5,915 nt of DNA from Candidatus Cloacimonadota bacterium. GTDB taxonomy: Bacteria; Cloacimonadota; Cloacimonadia; JGIOTU-2; B8-G9. Positions within the stretch are counted from its first letter, which is position 1. Every line of letters starts with the position of its first letter. A program made the position numbers and the translations under genes. Shown piece by piece: positions 1 to 5,915 of this stretch. Below the pieces are notes generated by a model that was given only the letters and a program-made list of their open reading frames with translations, ran no database searches and had not been told where the DNA came from. The DNA lies in the NCBI GenBank assembly GCA_003647765.1, contig QMNM01000105.1, positions 1 through 5,915 of the forward strand. The letters run 5' to 3'.

Positions 1-1328
1 AAAATAAGATTATACTTATCTTCCGTCTGAAATGATTTCATATCTAACCTCTTTAACGATAAACTTGGGAACTGTTTTTTGGCTAATTGTAACATTGCTA
101 TATTTATATCAGTAGCACTAATGTTATATCCTTGATTTTGTAAATAATCAGCAAGTAGTCCAGTCCCACAAGCTAATTCTAAAATATTATCTGGCTTTCT
201 CTTTCTATGCTTATAGTATATATCCATAAGAAATTTGCCCCAATATTTAGGATCAATATTGAAATATTCATCATAAACTTGTGAGAAGTATGTATATGGC
301 TGAATAGTGTTATCAATAATAGCCGCCTTTTTATGAATATTTAGTAAATGACTGGAATTTATAAGCATATTTTTTGCCAATTTAATAGCATAAGCCAAAC
401 TCTCTGGTGAAGCAATATCCTTTCCAGCAATGTCAAATGCTGTGCCATGATCAACAGAAGTGCGAATATAAGGCAATCCCAAAGTTACATTTACACCTTC
501 ATTAAAAGCGAGCATTTTAAATGGAATTAAAGCTTGGTCATGATATGTAGAAATTGTAATATCAAAATTTTGAAAATGTTTCGCAAAATAAGTATCTGCT
601 GGAAATGGTCCTGAAATGTCTATGCCTTTCCTTTTCAATTTAGTAATTATTGGCTGTAGTATTTCTATCTCTTCATTACCAAAAGCACCTCTTTCACCAG
701 AATGAGGATTAACTCCCAACATAGCGAGTTTCGGCTTTTTTATGCCAAAGTAATGTATTAAGCACTCATTGATAATTTCAATTTTTCTTGTAATTATATC
801 TTTTGATTGTGATAAATTGTCGCAAAGAATTTTCAATGGAGTATGAGTAGTTAATAATGCCACATTAAGATATGGACTGAAAAACGACATTACTACTGAT
901 TTTATTTTTGCTTGATCTGCGAAAAATTCTGTATGTCCAATAAATTCAGGATGATGTAGTTGTATATAATACTTTGACAGCGGCGCAGTTACAATAGCAT
1001 CAAGTTTTTTTTCAAGAGCATGTTTCCCTGCTTGTTCAATCGTTTTATATGCAATTTCACCGGATTTTTCACTCGGTTGTCCAGGAATAATTTTTGCCTC
1101 ACAAATCTGATAATAGAATATGTAATCATTAGGATATCTTAATACATCGTTAATATTGGAAATATGTTGGATGTGTTGTGGTTTCAACTTTTCTGGGAAA
1201 AGTCCATATATAACAATTTTTACTTGCCTATCTTGATAAAATTCTAATGCCTTTAATGTGATTTCAGGTCCAATACCACACGGATCACCTAATGTTATTC
1301 CTATAATATAATTTCTGTTTTTGCTCAT
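1..1328 (-). CDS. pdxA: PdxA (4-hydroxythreonine-4-phosphate dehydrogenase) fused to a class I SAM-dependent methyltransferase; 3' end beyond the window
   Basis: Reading the minus strand from the ATG at 1328, the frame is open for all 442 codons to the window edge. Residues 1-325 are a complete PdxA. This enzyme oxidises 4-phosphohydroxy-L-threonine with NAD in the DXP-dependent PLP pathway, in the cytosol. Visible marks are GDPCGIGPE near residue 14, GHTEF (131-135), three metal-ligand histidines at 162 (TTHTPL), 209 (NPHSGE) and 263 (YHDQ), Lys271, Asn280 and Arg289, all spaced as in E. coli PdxA. A linker of about 20 residues follows. From about residue 344 a methyltransferase starts: YFSQVYDEYF, then the SAM-binding ELACGTG (384-390), an acidic residue after strand 2 (ATDIN), and an incomplete end. 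This ATG is the only candidate start, because an in-frame stop lies 15 bases upstream; no Shine-Dalgarno is visible. A PdxA paralogue acting on a related phospho-acid (PdxA2 type) cannot be excluded. The PdxA call is firm; the methyl acceptor is unknown. Confidence 0.93.
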   Translation of the reverse strand, partial: MSKNRNYIIGITLGDPCGIGPEITLKALEFYQDRQVKIVIYGLFPEKLKPQHIQHISNINDVLRYPNDYIFYYQICEAKIIPGQPSEKSGEIAYKTIEQAGKHALEKKLDAIVTAPLSKYYIQLHHPEFIGHTEFFADQAKIKSVVMSFFSPYLNVALLTTHTPLKILCDNLSQSKDIITRKIEIINECLIHYFGIKKPKLAMLGVNPHSGERGAFGNEEIEILQPIITKLKRKGIDISGPFPADTYFAKHFQNFDITISTYHDQALIPFKMLAFNEGVNVTLGLPYIRTSVDHGTAFDIAGKDIASPESLAYAIKLAKNMLINSSHLLNIHKKAAIIDNTIQPYTYFSQVYDEYFNIDPKYWGKFLMDIYYKHRKRKPDNILELACGTGLLADYLQNQGYNISATDINIAMLQLAKKQFPSLSLKRLDMKSFQTEDKYNLI

Positions 1329-1337
1329 AAGATAAAC

Positions 1338-1363
1338 ATTTTAGATATCTGATTTTGTGTCAA
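1338..1363 (-). promoter_or_regulatory. Weak candidate promoter for the pdxA fusion
   Basis: On the minus strand a perfect TTGACA (1363-1358) is followed 14 bases later by TAAAAT (1343-1338), only ten bases before the pdxA start codon. The spacer is short for a sigma-70 promoter and the transcript would be nearly leaderless. That would fit the absence of a Shine-Dalgarno, but the match may be chance in AT-rich DNA. Confidence 0.25.
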
Positions 1364-1476
1364 ATAAAAAATTTTGTAGTCCCACAGAAGTAGTTGTGGA
1401 TGATTTATTAAATAAAGCATCTCAAATTGAATACAATTACTTATACAGGACTATCCATTTTCAGACAATAGACCCT

Positions 1477-1515
1477 GAAACCCGACTCGAGTTCAAAGAA
1501 CCCGAGTCGAGTTTC
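1477..1515. repeat. Strong imperfect palindrome (17-bp stem hairpin) that is also a direct repeat
   Basis: Arms 1477-1493 and 1499-1515 pair over 17 positions around a five-base CAAAG loop, whose outer C and G can also pair. There are two mismatches (1482/1510 and 1490/1502). On the plus strand these are C-A and A-C; in minus-strand RNA they become G-U wobbles, so the stem is unbroken there. The two halves also read as a direct repeat, CCCGACTCGAGTTC and CCCGAGTCGAGTTTC, 20 bp apart. The element is far more GC-rich than its surroundings. No U-tract follows on either strand, so it is not a canonical intrinsic terminator. It could be a REP-like dispersed element, an operator, or an RNA structure in the pdxA-side leader. 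Confidence 0.8.
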
Positions 1516-1518
1516 TGT

Positions 1519-1563
1519 ATAGCAATAATTACAATAGCAAATTATAGCTCCGTAGGAGCGATA
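1519..1563. repeat. Probable fragment of a dispersed palindromic intergenic repeat
   Basis: ATAGCAA occurs at 1519-1525 and again at 1534-1540, and ATAGC a third time at 1544-1548. The last runs into a perfect short palindrome, GCTCC-GTA-GGAGC (1547-1559), flanked by TAT and ATA that extend the pairing. From memory, a CTCCTACGGAG core next to TTGCTAT words is typical of abundant intergenic repeats in several FCB-group genomes. That link is recollection, not a search result. The palindrome itself is plain in the sequence. Confidence 0.5.
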
Positions 1564-1580
1564 TAAATCTTTAACTCATG

Positions 1581-1614
1581 GATAACGATTATCTAAAGTC
1601 AGATGCATCGCGAT
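1581..1614. promoter_or_regulatory. Cluster of short perfect palindromes just upstream of the glmL promoter (possible operator)
   Basis: GATAA-CGA-TTATC (1581-1593) is a perfect inverted repeat. It is followed by two overlapping perfect 8-bp palindromes, GATGCATC (1602-1609) and ATCGCGAT (1607-1614). The last ends seven bases before the TTGACA of the candidate glmL promoter, a position suited to a regulator binding site. No regulator is encoded in the window, and short palindromes arise by chance, so the role is inference. Confidence 0.3.
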
Positions 1615-1621
1615 AGAAATC

Positions 1622-1650
1622 TTGACACTTATTTTTTATATTTACATATT
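1622..1650 (+). promoter_or_regulatory. Candidate sigma-70-type promoter for glmL
   Basis: A perfect TTGACA at 1622-1627 is followed after 17 bases by CATATT (1645-1650), matching the -10 consensus at four of six positions. This leaves a leader of roughly 35 nucleotides before the glmL start. The DNA between them is very AT-rich. Confidence 0.45.
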
Positions 1651-1679
1651 TATCCAAAATATAACTTAGCATTTTAATT

Positions 1680-1684
1680 GGAGA
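1680..1684 (+). promoter_or_regulatory. Ribosome binding site of glmL
   Basis: GGAGA lies six bases before the ATG at 1691, an ideal Shine-Dalgarno spacing that fixes this start. The other two genes in the window lack such a site. Confidence 0.75.
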
Positions 1685-1690
1685 TTTATT

Positions 1691-4603
1691 ATGATTAATA
1701 AAAGAAGTATTATCATTACTGATATTGGAAGCACGACAACAAAAGCAATCCTTTTTCAAAAAGAACGAGACAACTACAAATTGATTGATCTGCAAAATCG
1801 TCCTACAACTGTGGAAAGACCTGTTGAAGATGTAAAAATCGGGATTTATAATGCTATCAAAGAATTGGAAAGCAAAGTTTCCCAGAAGATTCTTTCTGAT
1901 GACTCATCACCAGAATACCTGAAATTTTTAGAGGATAGTATGTATCTAACTACAAGTAGTGCTGGTGGAGGACTGCAAATTTTAGTCATTGGCTTAACAT
2001 TGTTTGATTCTGCAAGTAGTGCAGAAAGAGCTGCTTATGGTGCTGGTGGAGTTATACTGGATACTTTTGCAGTTGATGACCATCGTTCAGCAGTAGAAAA
2101 AATGCAATTGATGAAGATATTGCATCCTGATATTATCTTGTTTTCAGGTGGAATAGATGGCGGAGCAATTAGTGGTATTTTTCGGCTTGGAGAAATTCTT
2201 ACTTTATCTCATCCTAAACCTAAATTTGGCGAAAAGGAGAAAATTCCATTAGTTTATGCTGGAAATAAAGATGCTCAATCATTTATCAAAACTTTATTCT
2301 CCAAGCAGTTTGATTTACATATTGTCCCAAATATTCGTCCAACTATGAAAGACGAAAATCTACAACCATCCAGAGATAAGATACATCAATTATTTATGGA
2401 TAATGTGATGGAACAAGCCCCAGGCTATCAGGAAGTAAAGCAGTTTGTTTCAGATGATATTATCCCTACTCCAATGGGCGTGATTAAAGCATTACAATTG
2501 GTCAGCAGACAGTTAAATGAAAACGTGATGGCACTAGATATTGGCGGAGCAACTACTGATATTTTCTCCAATATTCTGGGTCAATACTATCGCACTGTGA
2601 GTGCCAATTATGGAATGAGTTATAGTATTTCCAATGTAATGGCTGATTGTGGTTTTGATAAAATTAAGCAATGGCTTCCAGATGATATGGACGAAAATTA
2701 CATCCGTAATTATATTAGTAATAAGATGCTTTATCCTACTTATATTCCAAAGGATGATTATCAATTGGCTATTGAACACGCAGTTGCAAGAGAAGCTATC
2801 AGAATGGCAAAAGAACATCATATGAAGATGCACTTTAATACTGAACAGATTGGTATCCTGGATAAAATAAAAACCCGGAATTTAGATAAATTTGCTGAGA
2901 CCTTTTATGTAGAAAAAATGATTGAAAAGCGAAAATTTCATAATAAAGATATAAATATAATGATCGGTGCTGGTGGTGTGATTTCTAATGCAGAAAAAGT
3001 TGAACAATCTCTAATAAGCATTATTGATGGCTTAAATCCACAAGGCATTACAGAAATCTGGCGTGATAACCATTTTATCTCACCTCACATTGGCAAACTC
3101 AGCGATGTAGATGAGAAATTAGCCACAGAACTGCTGATGAAAGAGTGTTATGAAAAAATCGCATTAGTCATTAGACCAATTTATAAAAAGATGAAAATTG
3201 AACAAGATGTGATGTCAATATCTATCAAAAATGATGTTGAGAAAAGATACACAATCAAGGCAAATGAAGTGAAATATATCCCTAATGAGCAGAGAAAAGA
3301 GAGTCAGGTCGTTATTGAATTAGAAAAGGGATTTTATCTGCTGGATGACTCTCACAAAATTTCTTTGACATCTGATTTGCCAATTTTGATAGATACAAGA
3401 ATGAAAGAGGAGTTATCATTTACAAAACTTAATAATGAACTTGGGCTTTACAATCTTGAAAATAGGCAGTTGAATCTCAATGATTGCTTTGCTGATTTTT
3501 TTGAAAAGAAGGATATAGATACTGGAATTCATACTTTGACTATTTCATTGCCTTATGAGGGAGATATTTTTGTAGATGAAGGAGATAAGATTCAGCCAGA
3601 TACCTTAATTGGTGAAAACAGATATGACCCAGCAAGAATCTATGTTCTATCTTTATTTACTGATGAAAAACTGGAATTAACTCCTGATTCATTGAGAAAG
3701 AGTATTCTTGTCAAAAATGGAGATGAGATAAAGTTCGGTCAGAAGATTATTGAAATTGAATCACGAGGCATTATTGATGAGATAAAGGGAAAATATCATA
3801 CTTATCACTCTCCTGTTAGAGGAAGGATTGAAGATATAAACTTTTCCGCAGGCACTATTATTATAAGAGAAATTCAGGATTATTCCACAAAACCTATAGT
3901 AGTGGATGTTGCTAAAAAGTTAGGTGTTCATCCAAAGCATATCAAAGGGCATTTAAAGAAAGAATTAAATGATTTTGTTTACGCGGGTGAAGGTCTGGCT
4001 TCTAAATTGATACAAGGACGAGCCGTAATTATTTCTGCACCATCCACAGGAACGATAAAAGAGATTGATATAGAAAAGGGAACTGTAACTATTCAGTATG
4101 ATAAAAAGCCATATCAGAAATTCGCAGGTATTAGAGGAAAGGTTGTAAAAGTTGAGGAAAACATCTCTGCTAGTATTGAATATGAGGGAAGTAATCTATC
4201 TGGAATTATTGGATTTGGAAGTTCTGCAAGTGGAGATATTTTATTTTTTAAGGAAAATATGGATTTGGATGAAAAGACCTGTTGTGATAAAATTGTGGTC
4301 TATCCAGAAAAAATTGACTATCATATATTAAAACAATCAGCTGATATAAAAGTAAAAGGGATTATTGCTTCATCTATTGATAATAAGGATTTGGTTAAGT
4401 TTATTGATTCAGAGATTGGCGTTGCTTTAACTGGTGATGAAAAGATTCCGTATCCTATTATTATCACAGAGGGTTTTGGGGACTTCAAGATGGATGAAAG
4501 ATATGTAGAGTTTTTCAAGAAATCCGAAGGTAAACTGGCTTATATCAATGGACATACGCAAATAAGAGCAGGTGTAACAAGACCAAGAATTATTGTGATG
4601 TAA
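1691..4603 (+). CDS. glmL: GlmL/MutL-family reactivating ATPase for B12-dependent mutases, with long C-terminal extension
   Basis: The product has 970 residues. The first half, about 1-500, is an actin/hexokinase-fold ATPase of the GlmL/MutL family (not the mismatch-repair MutL). It shows a phosphate-1 loop DIGSTTTKA (11-19), the family stretch TTSSAGGGLQ (87-96), FSGGIDGGAISG (151-162), phosphate-2 loop DIGGATTD (283-290) and an adenosine-site GAGGVIS (426-432). Family members accompany glutamate mutase and B12-dependent aminomutases and are thought to exchange damaged cobalamin using ATP. Usual length is about 460 residues. Here a second half follows: beta-rich segments resembling barrel-sandwich or KOW-like folds (about 610-850: PYEGDIFVDEGD, SPVRGRIEDI, APSTGTIKEIDIEKGTV) and a C-terminal domain with ITEGFGDF (925-932) and INGHTQIRAGVTRP (952-965). 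No signal peptide or membrane segment is seen, so it is cytosolic. No mutase gene lies in the window, so its client is unknown. Confidence 0.9.
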   Translation: MINKRSIIITDIGSTTTKAILFQKERDNYKLIDLQNRPTTVERPVEDVKIGIYNAIKELESKVSQKILSDDSSPEYLKFLEDSMYLTTSSAGGGLQILVIGLTLFDSASSAERAAYGAGGVILDTFAVDDHRSAVEKMQLMKILHPDIILFSGGIDGGAISGIFRLGEILTLSHPKPKFGEKEKIPLVYAGNKDAQSFIKTLFSKQFDLHIVPNIRPTMKDENLQPSRDKIHQLFMDNVMEQAPGYQEVKQFVSDDIIPTPMGVIKALQLVSRQLNENVMALDIGGATTDIFSNILGQYYRTVSANYGMSYSISNVMADCGFDKIKQWLPDDMDENYIRNYISNKMLYPTYIPKDDYQLAIEHAVAREAIRMAKEHHMKMHFNTEQIGILDKIKTRNLDKFAETFYVEKMIEKRKFHNKDINIMIGAGGVISNAEKVEQSLISIIDGLNPQGITEIWRDNHFISPHIGKLSDVDEKLATELLMKECYEKIALVIRPIYKKMKIEQDVMSISIKNDVEKRYTIKANEVKYIPNEQRKESQVVIELEKGFYLLDDSHKISLTSDLPILIDTRMKEELSFTKLNNELGLYNLENRQLNLNDCFADFFEKKDIDTGIHTLTISLPYEGDIFVDEGDKIQPDTLIGENRYDPARIYVLSLFTDEKLELTPDSLRKSILVKNGDEIKFGQKIIEIESRGIIDEIKGKYHTYHSPVRGRIEDINFSAGTIIIREIQDYSTKPIVVDVAKKLGVHPKHIKGHLKKELNDFVYAGEGLASKLIQGRAVIISAPSTGTIKEIDIEKGTVTIQYDKKPYQKFAGIRGKVVKVEENISASIEYEGSNLSGIIGFGSSASGDILFFKENMDLDEKTCCDKIVVYPEKIDYHILKQSADIKVKGIIASSIDNKDLVKFIDSEIGVALTGDEKIPYPIIITEGFGDFKMDERYVEFFKKSEGKLAYINGHTQIRAGVTRPRIIVM

Positions 4604-4624
4604 AACGACCTTCTAATGTCGTTT
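4603..4624 (+). terminator. Weak hairpin at the glmL stop codon
   Basis: AAACGAC (4603-4609) and GTCGTTT (4618-4624) form a perfect 7-bp stem with an eight-base loop, starting in the glmL stop codon. Only three pairs are G-C and no U-tract follows. It is at best a weak terminator or an RNA 3'-end stabiliser. Confidence 0.35.
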
Positions 4625-4714
4625 ATACAAAAGTTATACGCAATTGGTCGCTTGAAAAATGAAAAGTTATTATTAAAAATTTACAAAAATTAATTAATAA
4701 GAATATTTAATGAT

Positions 4715-5915
4715 ATGGATTATATAAAATTACCGCAGGATAATATTCCTTTAGTCCTTTTGGGTGATGTGATGCAGGGCTTGAAGAAAATACCTTCAGA
4801 ATCTATTTCTTGTATAGTAACTTCTCCGCCTTATTGGAATTTAAGAGATTATTATATGCCAGGGCAAATTGGTCATGAGCAAACACCTGAAGAATATATT
4901 ACCAAAATGGTAGAAATTTCAAAAGAATTGTTACGAATTTTGAAGAAAGACGGAGCATATTTTTTGAATATTGGTGATACATATATTGATAAAGGACTAC
5001 AAATGATTCCACAACGAGTTGCATATAGAATGATAAATGAAGTTAAAATGATTTGTAAAAACAAAAAAAAGGTAGGGTGGTTACTCCGAAACCAGATAAT
5101 CTGGTATAAATGCTTGACAGGAGATACTTCGCTTTTTATAAAGGCTGATGGGAAATATCAATTAACAACAATTTCGGAATTATACAATGAACTTAATTCT
5201 TTTAGAGAAGTGCTTCTACCTACAATTAGCAAGGAAGGGAAAGAAATATGGGTTAAAGTTAAAAAACTATTTTCTAACGGTAAAGCGCCTGTTAAAAAAA
5301 TAGTTTTAACGAGTGGACTTATAATAAAAACAACAGAAAATCATTATTTGCCTGTTTTGAAAGGAACACAGGCAAAAAGTAATAGATTATATTTTAAATT
5401 ACAGATAGAGAAAGTTTCTAATTTAAAAGAAGGAGAGCACCTCTGGTTAAATACGCATTTTAATATAGACTTACCAATAGGAAAACAAAAAGATTATAAA
5501 TATGGATATTTAGTAGGATTTTTCTTAGCAGAAGGCAATTTTATTTATAGAAAGAGATTTAACAAATGTAGTAATTTTTCTATGTATGCTTTGAAGCGAT
5601 GGGCATTGGAGAAAGGGTATTCTTCAGTGGAAGAGTATTTAAAAAACAGAAAAGAAAAAGAAATTGTTGGAATTGAATTATCTTGCGGCATAAAAGATGA
5701 AAAGAAAGGATATTTAGATAACTTCATCCATCTATTTGAATTTAAACAACATAAATATGGTAATGAACTAATGTTAGTATCTTATGGGGAAGTATGCAAT
5801 TTTATTGGTAAATATATTGGAGGCGATACATCTCATAATAAATTTCTTAAAAATGATGTATTTAATACTTCTATTAAATTTTTAAATGGTGTTTTACAAG
5901 GATTTCTTGATGGCG
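4715..5915 (+). CDS. DNA methyltransferase (probably cytosine-N4) interrupted by an intein; 3' end beyond the window
   Basis: The frame is open from the ATG at 4715 for 400 codons to the window edge. Residues 1-132 are the N-terminal part of a beta-class (N6_N4_Mtase) DNA methyltransferase. They show LLGDVMQGLKKIP (15-27), catalytic motif IV TSPPYWNLRDY (36-46), an LKKDGAYFLNIGDTY segment (76-90) and WLLRNQIIWYK (122-132). SPPY is more typical of N4-cytosine than N6-adenine enzymes; the target sequence is unknown. Residue 133 is a cysteine that opens an intein. In this class the SAM-binding FxGxG motif comes last, so it must lie in the C-extein, outside the window. This ATG is preferred because an in-frame stop lies at 4691 and ATG at 4710 is closed after five codons. 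No good Shine-Dalgarno is visible. The gene follows glmL by 111 bp of AT-rich DNA and is probably transcribed separately. Whether a restriction partner exists cannot be seen. Confidence 0.92.
   Translation, partial: MDYIKLPQDNIPLVLLGDVMQGLKKIPSESISCIVTSPPYWNLRDYYMPGQIGHEQTPEEYITKMVEISKELLRILKKDGAYFLNIGDTYIDKGLQMIPQRVAYRMINEVKMICKNKKKVGWLLRNQIIWYKCLTGDTSLFIKADGKYQLTTISELYNELNSFREVLLPTISKEGKEIWVKVKKLFSNGKAPVKKIVLTSGLIIKTTENHYLPVLKGTQAKSNRLYFKLQIEKVSNLKEGEHLWLNTHFNIDLPIGKQKDYKYGYLVGFFLAEGNFIYRKRFNKCSNFSMYALKRWALEKGYSSVEEYLKNRKEKEIVGIELSCGIKDEKKGYLDNFIHLFEFKQHKYGNELMLVSYGEVCNFIGKYIGGDTSHNKFLKNDVFNTSIKFLNGVLQGFLDG
5111..5915 (+). mobile_element. Intein with LAGLIDADG homing endonuclease, 5' part (C-terminal end beyond the window)
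   Basis: A protein-splicing element inserted in frame after WYK of the methyltransferase. Splicing block A is CLTGDTSLF, with Cys1 at codon 133. Block B is TTENHYLPV, with the TxxH pair Thr75 and His78 (intein numbering). From about intein residue 130 a dodecapeptide (LAGLIDADG, DOD) endonuclease follows: first motif LVGFFLAEGNF (134-144, acidic Glu141) and second motif LNGVLQGFLDG (258-268, acidic Asp267), 126 residues apart. The C-terminal splicing blocks F and G, with the final His-Asn and the Cys/Ser/Thr of the C-extein, lie outside the window. After splicing the two exteins would be joined into a normal methyltransferase; the endonuclease would spread the intein to empty alleles. The first 130 residues lack methyltransferase motifs, fitting the Hint fold. 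Confidence 0.92.

Larger units (their letters stand above)
1329..1690. other. Divergent intergenic region between pdxA fusion and glmL
   Basis: These 362 bases separate two divergently transcribed genes. I see no convincing gene in them. A GTG-initiated 69-codon frame at 1357-1566 exists, but it runs straight through the palindromes and has no recognisable product. The region holds, from left to right, a weak leftward promoter candidate, a strong hairpin at 1477-1515, repeated ATAGCAA words and a GCTCC/GGAGC palindrome, overlapping palindromes at 1602-1614, and the rightward promoter and ribosome binding site. I looked for a cobalamin riboswitch, plausible before a B12-related gene, and did not recognise its conserved boxes. 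Confidence 0.75.

Noticed and set aside
1325-1339. A four-codon minus-strand frame (ATG at 1339) whose TGA overlaps the pdxA ATG, like a coupling leader peptide
   Set aside because: It has no ribosome binding site, is too short to support, and such overlaps are common by chance.
1357-1566. A 69-codon GTG-initiated plus-strand frame
   Set aside because: It has no Shine-Dalgarno, runs through the strong palindrome and the GCTCC repeat, and its product has no recognisable motif; it is best read as non-coding.
1329-1690. A cobalamin riboswitch upstream of glmL
   Set aside because: I could not find the conserved B12-box or the multi-helix layout; the GC-rich parts are explained by simple palindromes.
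1589-1795. A 68-codon minus-strand frame covering the glmL start
   Set aside because: It is antisense to the glmL promoter, ribosome binding site and well-supported ATPase N-terminus; chance frame in AT-rich DNA.
2534-2833. A 99-codon minus-strand frame
   Set aside because: It lies wholly antisense to conserved glmL coding sequence, including phosphate-2, and its product resembles nothing.
1691-4603. DNA mismatch-repair MutL
   Set aside because: The shared name is a coincidence; the sequence has actin-like phosphate loops (DIGSTTTKA, DIGGATTD) and none of the GHKL ATPase motifs.
4873-5064. Minus-strand frames inside the methyltransferase (also 5545-5727)
   Set aside because: They are antisense to clear methyltransferase and intein motifs, with low-complexity hydrophobic products.
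5111-5915. A separate homing endonuclease gene or group I intron inserted in the methyltransferase
   Set aside because: The frame is continuous from the methyltransferase through CLTGDT and block B into the nuclease, which fits an intein; no intron core or independent start is needed.

Overview
The window comes from an AT-rich bacterial chromosome. It carries three protein-coding genes, two of them cut by the window edges, and a 362-bp divergent intergenic region. The gene content suggests an anaerobic, amino-acid-fermenting bacterium. The evidence is a GlmL/MutL-type reactivase for coenzyme-B12-dependent carbon-skeleton or amino mutases, next to a vitamin B6 (PLP) biosynthesis enzyme. The large gene has a clear Shine-Dalgarno site. 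A Cloacimonadota-like or Bacteroidota/FCB-group origin is only a guess from general style and repeat appearance; no rRNA or other marker is present.

Layout. Positions 1-1328 (minus strand) hold an open reading frame of at least 442 codons. It begins with a complete PdxA (4-hydroxythreonine-4-phosphate dehydrogenase) and continues without a stop into the N-terminal half of a class I SAM-dependent methyltransferase, running off the left edge. Positions 1329-1690 are non-coding. They hold a strong 17-bp hairpin/palindrome, a short dispersed-type palindromic repeat, two overlapping 8-bp palindromes, and a plausible promoter and ribosome binding site for the rightward gene. Positions 1691-4603 (plus) encode a 970-residue GlmL/MutL-family actin-fold ATPase, about twice the usual family length. 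Positions 4715-5915 (plus) begin a DNA (cytosine-N4/adenine-N6) methyltransferase. It is interrupted after codon 132, inside the conserved RNQIIWYK segment, by an intein with a LAGLIDADG homing endonuclease domain. The reading frame stays open to the right edge.

How the genes may relate. PdxA makes the precursor of PLP, and GlmL-type proteins service B12-dependent mutases, some of which (ornithine and lysine aminomutases) also need PLP. The divergent pair could therefore serve one cofactor-demanding amino-acid fermentation pathway, but no mutase gene lies in the window. The intein-bearing methyltransferase looks like an independent accessory gene (restriction-modification or orphan methylase). 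The main points for a second look are the intein-split methyltransferase, the PdxA-methyltransferase fusion, and the unusual intergenic palindromes.
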